Positions 30,529 to 32,776 of a stretch of 32,776 bases of DNA are shown in pieces. The position numbers and the translations under genes are program-made. How positions within the stretch are numbered: position 1 is the first letter of the stretch; each line of letters starts with the position of its first letter. Under the pieces are notes generated by a model that was not told the DNA's origin, made no database searches, and worked only from the letters and a program-made list of their open reading frames with translations. This DNA comes from Oscillospiraceae bacterium (GTDB taxonomy: Bacteria > Bacillota > Clostridia > Oscillospirales > JAAYXM01), in NCBI GenBank assembly GCA_017439555.1, contig JAFSIZ010000197.1, positions 1 to 32,776 on the forward strand. Direction: 5' to 3'.

Positions 30529-31446
30529 ATGGCGGCAAAAAAGAGAAGGCGCAGGAGAAGGAAAAGCAGTGGCTTTTTTCTGTCTGTTATTACTTTTTGT
30601 ATTGTTATTGCGGCTATAATAACCTCAGTTACTGTTTTTCTGAAGGTTGCCGAGGTTCAGGTGACGGGAACAACCCGTTATGATGCGGCGGATATAATTG
30701 CAACATCGGGAATTGAGACAGGCGACAATATGTTTATGATAAATAAATTTGACGTTGCTGAGCGGATTCTTGATAAATATCCGTATATCGAGCAGATAAA
30801 AATACGCCGTAAGCTTCCGGATACATTCACGTTTGAAATAACGGAGAGAGTGCCGGCGGCATATATCGAAAATCAAGGGAATCGCTGGCTTATAGACAAT
30901 AATGCATATATACTTGAGATGCTCACGCCTGAGGCGAAAGTGACAGTGCCGAAGGTGAGCGGCTGTGTTGTGAAAACGCCGTATGCAGGCTCGATGCTTG
31001 ATCTTGAAAATCCCGATCAGCTTCCTGTGATAAAGGAAGTCCTGACAGCGCTGAGATATGCCGATATGGGGCAGAATATTGTCAGGGTCGAGGTTGAGAA
31101 GCTGTATGATATAAACATTATATACGGCGACCGTTTCCTTGTCGCGCTCGGAGATACAACGAAGCTATCAAAGAAGATAGAGATGCTTCGCGCCGTGATA
31201 GCGGAGCTGACTGATTTTGACAAGGGAACTATAAATGTCAGCGCTGTCAAGGAAGCCCGCTTCAAACCGAATGCAAGCATAGATCTTTCAGAAAAGCCCC
31301 GGCCGGCTCCTCAGAACACAGAGCCTGCCGGAGACACAGGCTCAGAGGAAAGCACGGCGACAGAAGAAGTAGCTCCGGATGAAGAGGAAACCTCGGATGG
31401 GGAGAAGGCGGAAGACACAGATGATAAAACAGAGAGCGAAAATTGA
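30529..31446 (+). CDS. ftsQ: Cell division protein FtsQ/DivIB
   Basis: 305 residues. A very basic start (KKRRRRRRKSS) precedes one membrane segment (about 15-37). A POTRA domain follows (VAEVQVTGTTRYDAADIIATSGIETGDNMFMINKFDVAERILDKYPYIEQIKIRRKLPDTFTFEITERVPAA), then an FtsQ/DivIB beta domain. The last 50 residues form an acidic, disordered tail (SEESTATEEVAPDEEETSDGEKAEDTDD). DivIB joins FtsL and the division PBP. It sits 22 bases after murA and is the last gene before ftsZ. Confidence 0.94.
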   Translation: MAAKKRRRRRRKSSGFFLSVITFCIVIAAIITSVTVFLKVAEVQVTGTTRYDAADIIATSGIETGDNMFMINKFDVAERILDKYPYIEQIKIRRKLPDTFTFEITERVPAAYIENQGNRWLIDNNAYILEMLTPEAKVTVPKVSGCVVKTPYAGSMLDLENPDQLPVIKEVLTALRYADMGQNIVRVEVEKLYDINIIYGDRFLVALGDTTKLSKKIEMLRAVIAELTDFDKGTINVSAVKEARFKPNASIDLSEKPRPAPQNTEPAGDTGSEESTATEEVAPDEEETSDGEKAEDTDDKTESEN

Positions 31447-31518
31447 CAAAATTTGAAAATCCTGAGCGGAATAACCGAGAAAAATTCAAAAAAATTTATA
31501 ATATTTCGTTTATTCCTA

Positions 31519-31554
31519 TTGACCTTTTGACAAAAAGATTATAAAATATATTAT
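31519..31554 (+). promoter_or_regulatory. Two overlapping sigma-A promoters for ftsZ
   Basis: TTGACC (31519-31524) and TAAAAT (31542-31547) are 17 bases apart; TTGACA (31527-31532) and TATTAT (31549-31554) are 16 bases apart. They are shifted by about 8 bases. Both lie 47-82 bases upstream of the ftsZ ATG in the ftsQ-ftsZ gap (31447-31600), with no terminator between. ftsZ is thus predicted to be transcribed on its own as well as by read-through. Confidence 0.7.
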
Positions 31555-31600
31555 GTGTTAGTTTAATAACAAAAGATAATCTCAAGGAGGAGTTTTACAT

Positions 31601-32776
31601 ATGCCTTTCGAGTTAGATACAGGCGCAGACGTCATCGTTCCGATTAAAGTTATAGGTGCAGGTGGCGGCGGCGGAAACGCAGTCAATCAGATGATTAATT
31701 CAGGTGTTCGCGGTGTTGAGTTTATCGCTATGAACACAGATCGTCAGGCGCTTCGTGGGTCATGCGCAACATATAAGATTCAGCTTGGCGAAAAGCTCAC
31801 AAAGGGTCTCGGCGCAGGTTCCGATCCTGAGGTCGGCAGAAAAGCTGCTGAAGAAAGCCGCGAGGCAATCAAAAAGATGCTTGAAGGCACAGATATGGTC
31901 TTCATTACAGCAGGTATGGGCGGCGGCACAGGTACCGGCGCGGCTCCGATAGTTGCTGAAATTGCGCGTGAGATGGAAATTCTCACAATCGGTGTTGTAA
32001 CAAAGCCGTTTGGCTTTGAAGGCAAGAAGCGTATGCTTCAGGCTGAGGAGGGTATTGAAACTCTCCGTGCAAAGGTCGATTCTCTTGTTGTTATCCCGAA
32101 CGAGCGCTTGAAGTGTGTTTCTGAGCAGAAGATTACATTCCTCAATGCGTTTGAGGTTGCTGATGATGTTCTCCGTCAGGCCATCCAGAGCATTTCAGAG
32201 CTCATTTCCGGCGGTGGCCTTGTCAACCTCGACTTTTCTGACGTCAAAAAGATTATGAAGGATGCAGGCTATGCTCATATGGGCGTTGGCCGCGCTTCAG
32301 GTAAGGATAAGGCTGCAGAGGCAGCTCGCATCGCTATCCAGAGCCCGTTGCTTGAAACATCCATCAATGGTGCTCACGGTGTAATTATCAACATCACAGG
32401 TTCGCTCGATATCGGCCTTGATGAGGTTGAAATTGCAGCAGAGATGGTCCGCGAAGCTGCTCATGAAGATGTAAACATTATCTTTGGTGCGGCGTTTGAT
32501 CCGGCGCTTGAGGATGAAATCCGCGTAACTGTTATCGCGACAGGCTTTGAGGGCAAGTCCTCTCCGCTTCCGGCGGCAGAGCCAGCCAAGGCTGAGCCTA
32601 AGGCAGCACCTGCTCCTGCAGCAACATCTGCAGAGGAGAGTTCGCTTTTCTCAAGATTCTCGGCAACATTTGCTGAGTTTGAGTCCGGCGCTGCTGAGAC
32701 AGTTGCCGCTCCGGCTGAAGCTCCTGCAACAACTCCTGCTTCCGGTGCTTCTTCCGATGATGACGAGGATGATCCC
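31601..32776 (+). CDS. ftsZ: Cell division GTPase FtsZ (3' end beyond window)
   Basis: 392 codons are present, with no stop before the right edge; the ATG has AAGGAGG upstream. FtsZ polymerises into the Z ring that scaffolds division. The nucleotide-binding motif GGGTGTG is at 107-113, the N-terminal [11 protein letters not shown] and NTDRQAL are intact, and the catalytic T7 loop is [11 protein letters not shown]. After the GTPase and C-terminal domains (to about residue 325) an Ala/Pro/Glu-rich linker ends in DDDEDDP, where the conserved C-terminal peptide (typically IPAFLR-like) would follow. Codon use is strongly biased, consistent with high expression. ftsA, often the gene before it, is absent. 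Confidence 0.97.
   Translation, partial: MPFELDTGADVIVPIKVIGAGGGGGNAVNQMINSGVRGVEFIAMNTDRQALRGSCATYKIQLGEKLTKGLGAGSDPEVGRKAAEESREAIKKMLEGTDMVFITAGMGGGTGTGAAPIVAEIAREMEILTIGVVTKPFGFEGKKRMLQAEEGIETLRAKVDSLVVIPNERLKCVSEQKITFLNAFEVADDVLRQAIQSISELISGGGLVNLDFSDVKKIMKDAGYAHMGVGRASGKDKAAEAARIAIQSPLLETSINGAHGVIINITGSLDIGLDEVEIAAEMVREAAHEDVNIIFGAAFDPALEDEIRVTVIATGFEGKSSPLPAAEPAKAEPKAAPAPAATSAEESSLFSRFSATFAEFESGAAETVAAPAEAPATTPASGASSDDDEDDP

Overview
This window looks like chromosome of a Gram-positive, spore-former-related Clostridia bacterium, most likely an Oscillospirales/Ruminococcaceae-type gut lineage. That is inferred from gene content: an S-layer-homology (SLH) protein, a MurE with the meso-diaminopimelate signature DNPRTE, a class B PBP with two PASTA domains, a RelQ-type small alarmone synthetase, the non-mevalonate gene ispE, and sigma-A promoters of TTGACA/TATAAT type. 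No phage, transposase, CRISPR array, tRNA or rRNA was seen.

Layout. 1-5805 (minus strand): a four-gene operon read right to left, encoding an HlyD/MacA-like adaptor, a MacB/LolD-type ATPase, a MacB-type permease and a secreted SLH protein; its left edge holds three inverted repeats. 6023-7974 (plus): hsp33, then three small unrecognised genes ending at a bidirectional terminator. 8019-9938 (minus): a membrane-anchored LolA-like protein behind a non-hydrolysing UDP-GlcNAc 2-epimerase. 10175-11047 (plus): an amidohydrolase with its own promoter and terminator. 11176-16804 (plus): a tight run of an Lrp-type regulator, an aminotransferase, a DUF362 ferredoxin-like protein, ispE and a DUF4838 glycosidase-like protein. 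16923-17690 (plus): a divergent NagB-like sugar-phosphate deaminase with a strong promoter and terminator. 17781-18470 (minus): a small alarmone synthetase.

18791-32776 (plus): the division and cell wall (dcw) cluster: mraZ, rsmH, ftsL-like, class B PBP, murE, murF, mraY, ftsW/spoVE, murG, murA, ftsQ/divIB and ftsZ. ftsZ runs off the right edge just before its conserved C-terminal peptide. These genes build the cytoplasmic UDP-MurNAc-pentapeptide (MurA, E, F), load it on lipid (MraY, MurG), polymerise and cross-link it at the septum (FtsW plus PBP), and position that machine (FtsZ, FtsQ, FtsL). murB, murC, murD and ftsA are not present at their usual places.

The densest regulatory sequence is the 320-bp gap between the alarmone synthetase and mraZ. 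It holds a near-ideal sigma-A promoter, 10-bp-spaced AAGTGG repeats that look like a MraZ autoregulatory operator, two perfect DnaA boxes 21 bp apart, and CCACCAC repeats. I found no clear evidence of a wholly new system. The best leads are this control region, the small-gene trio after hsp33, the duplicated MacA-like adaptor with a Met/Gly tail, and the DUF4838/NagB-like pair.
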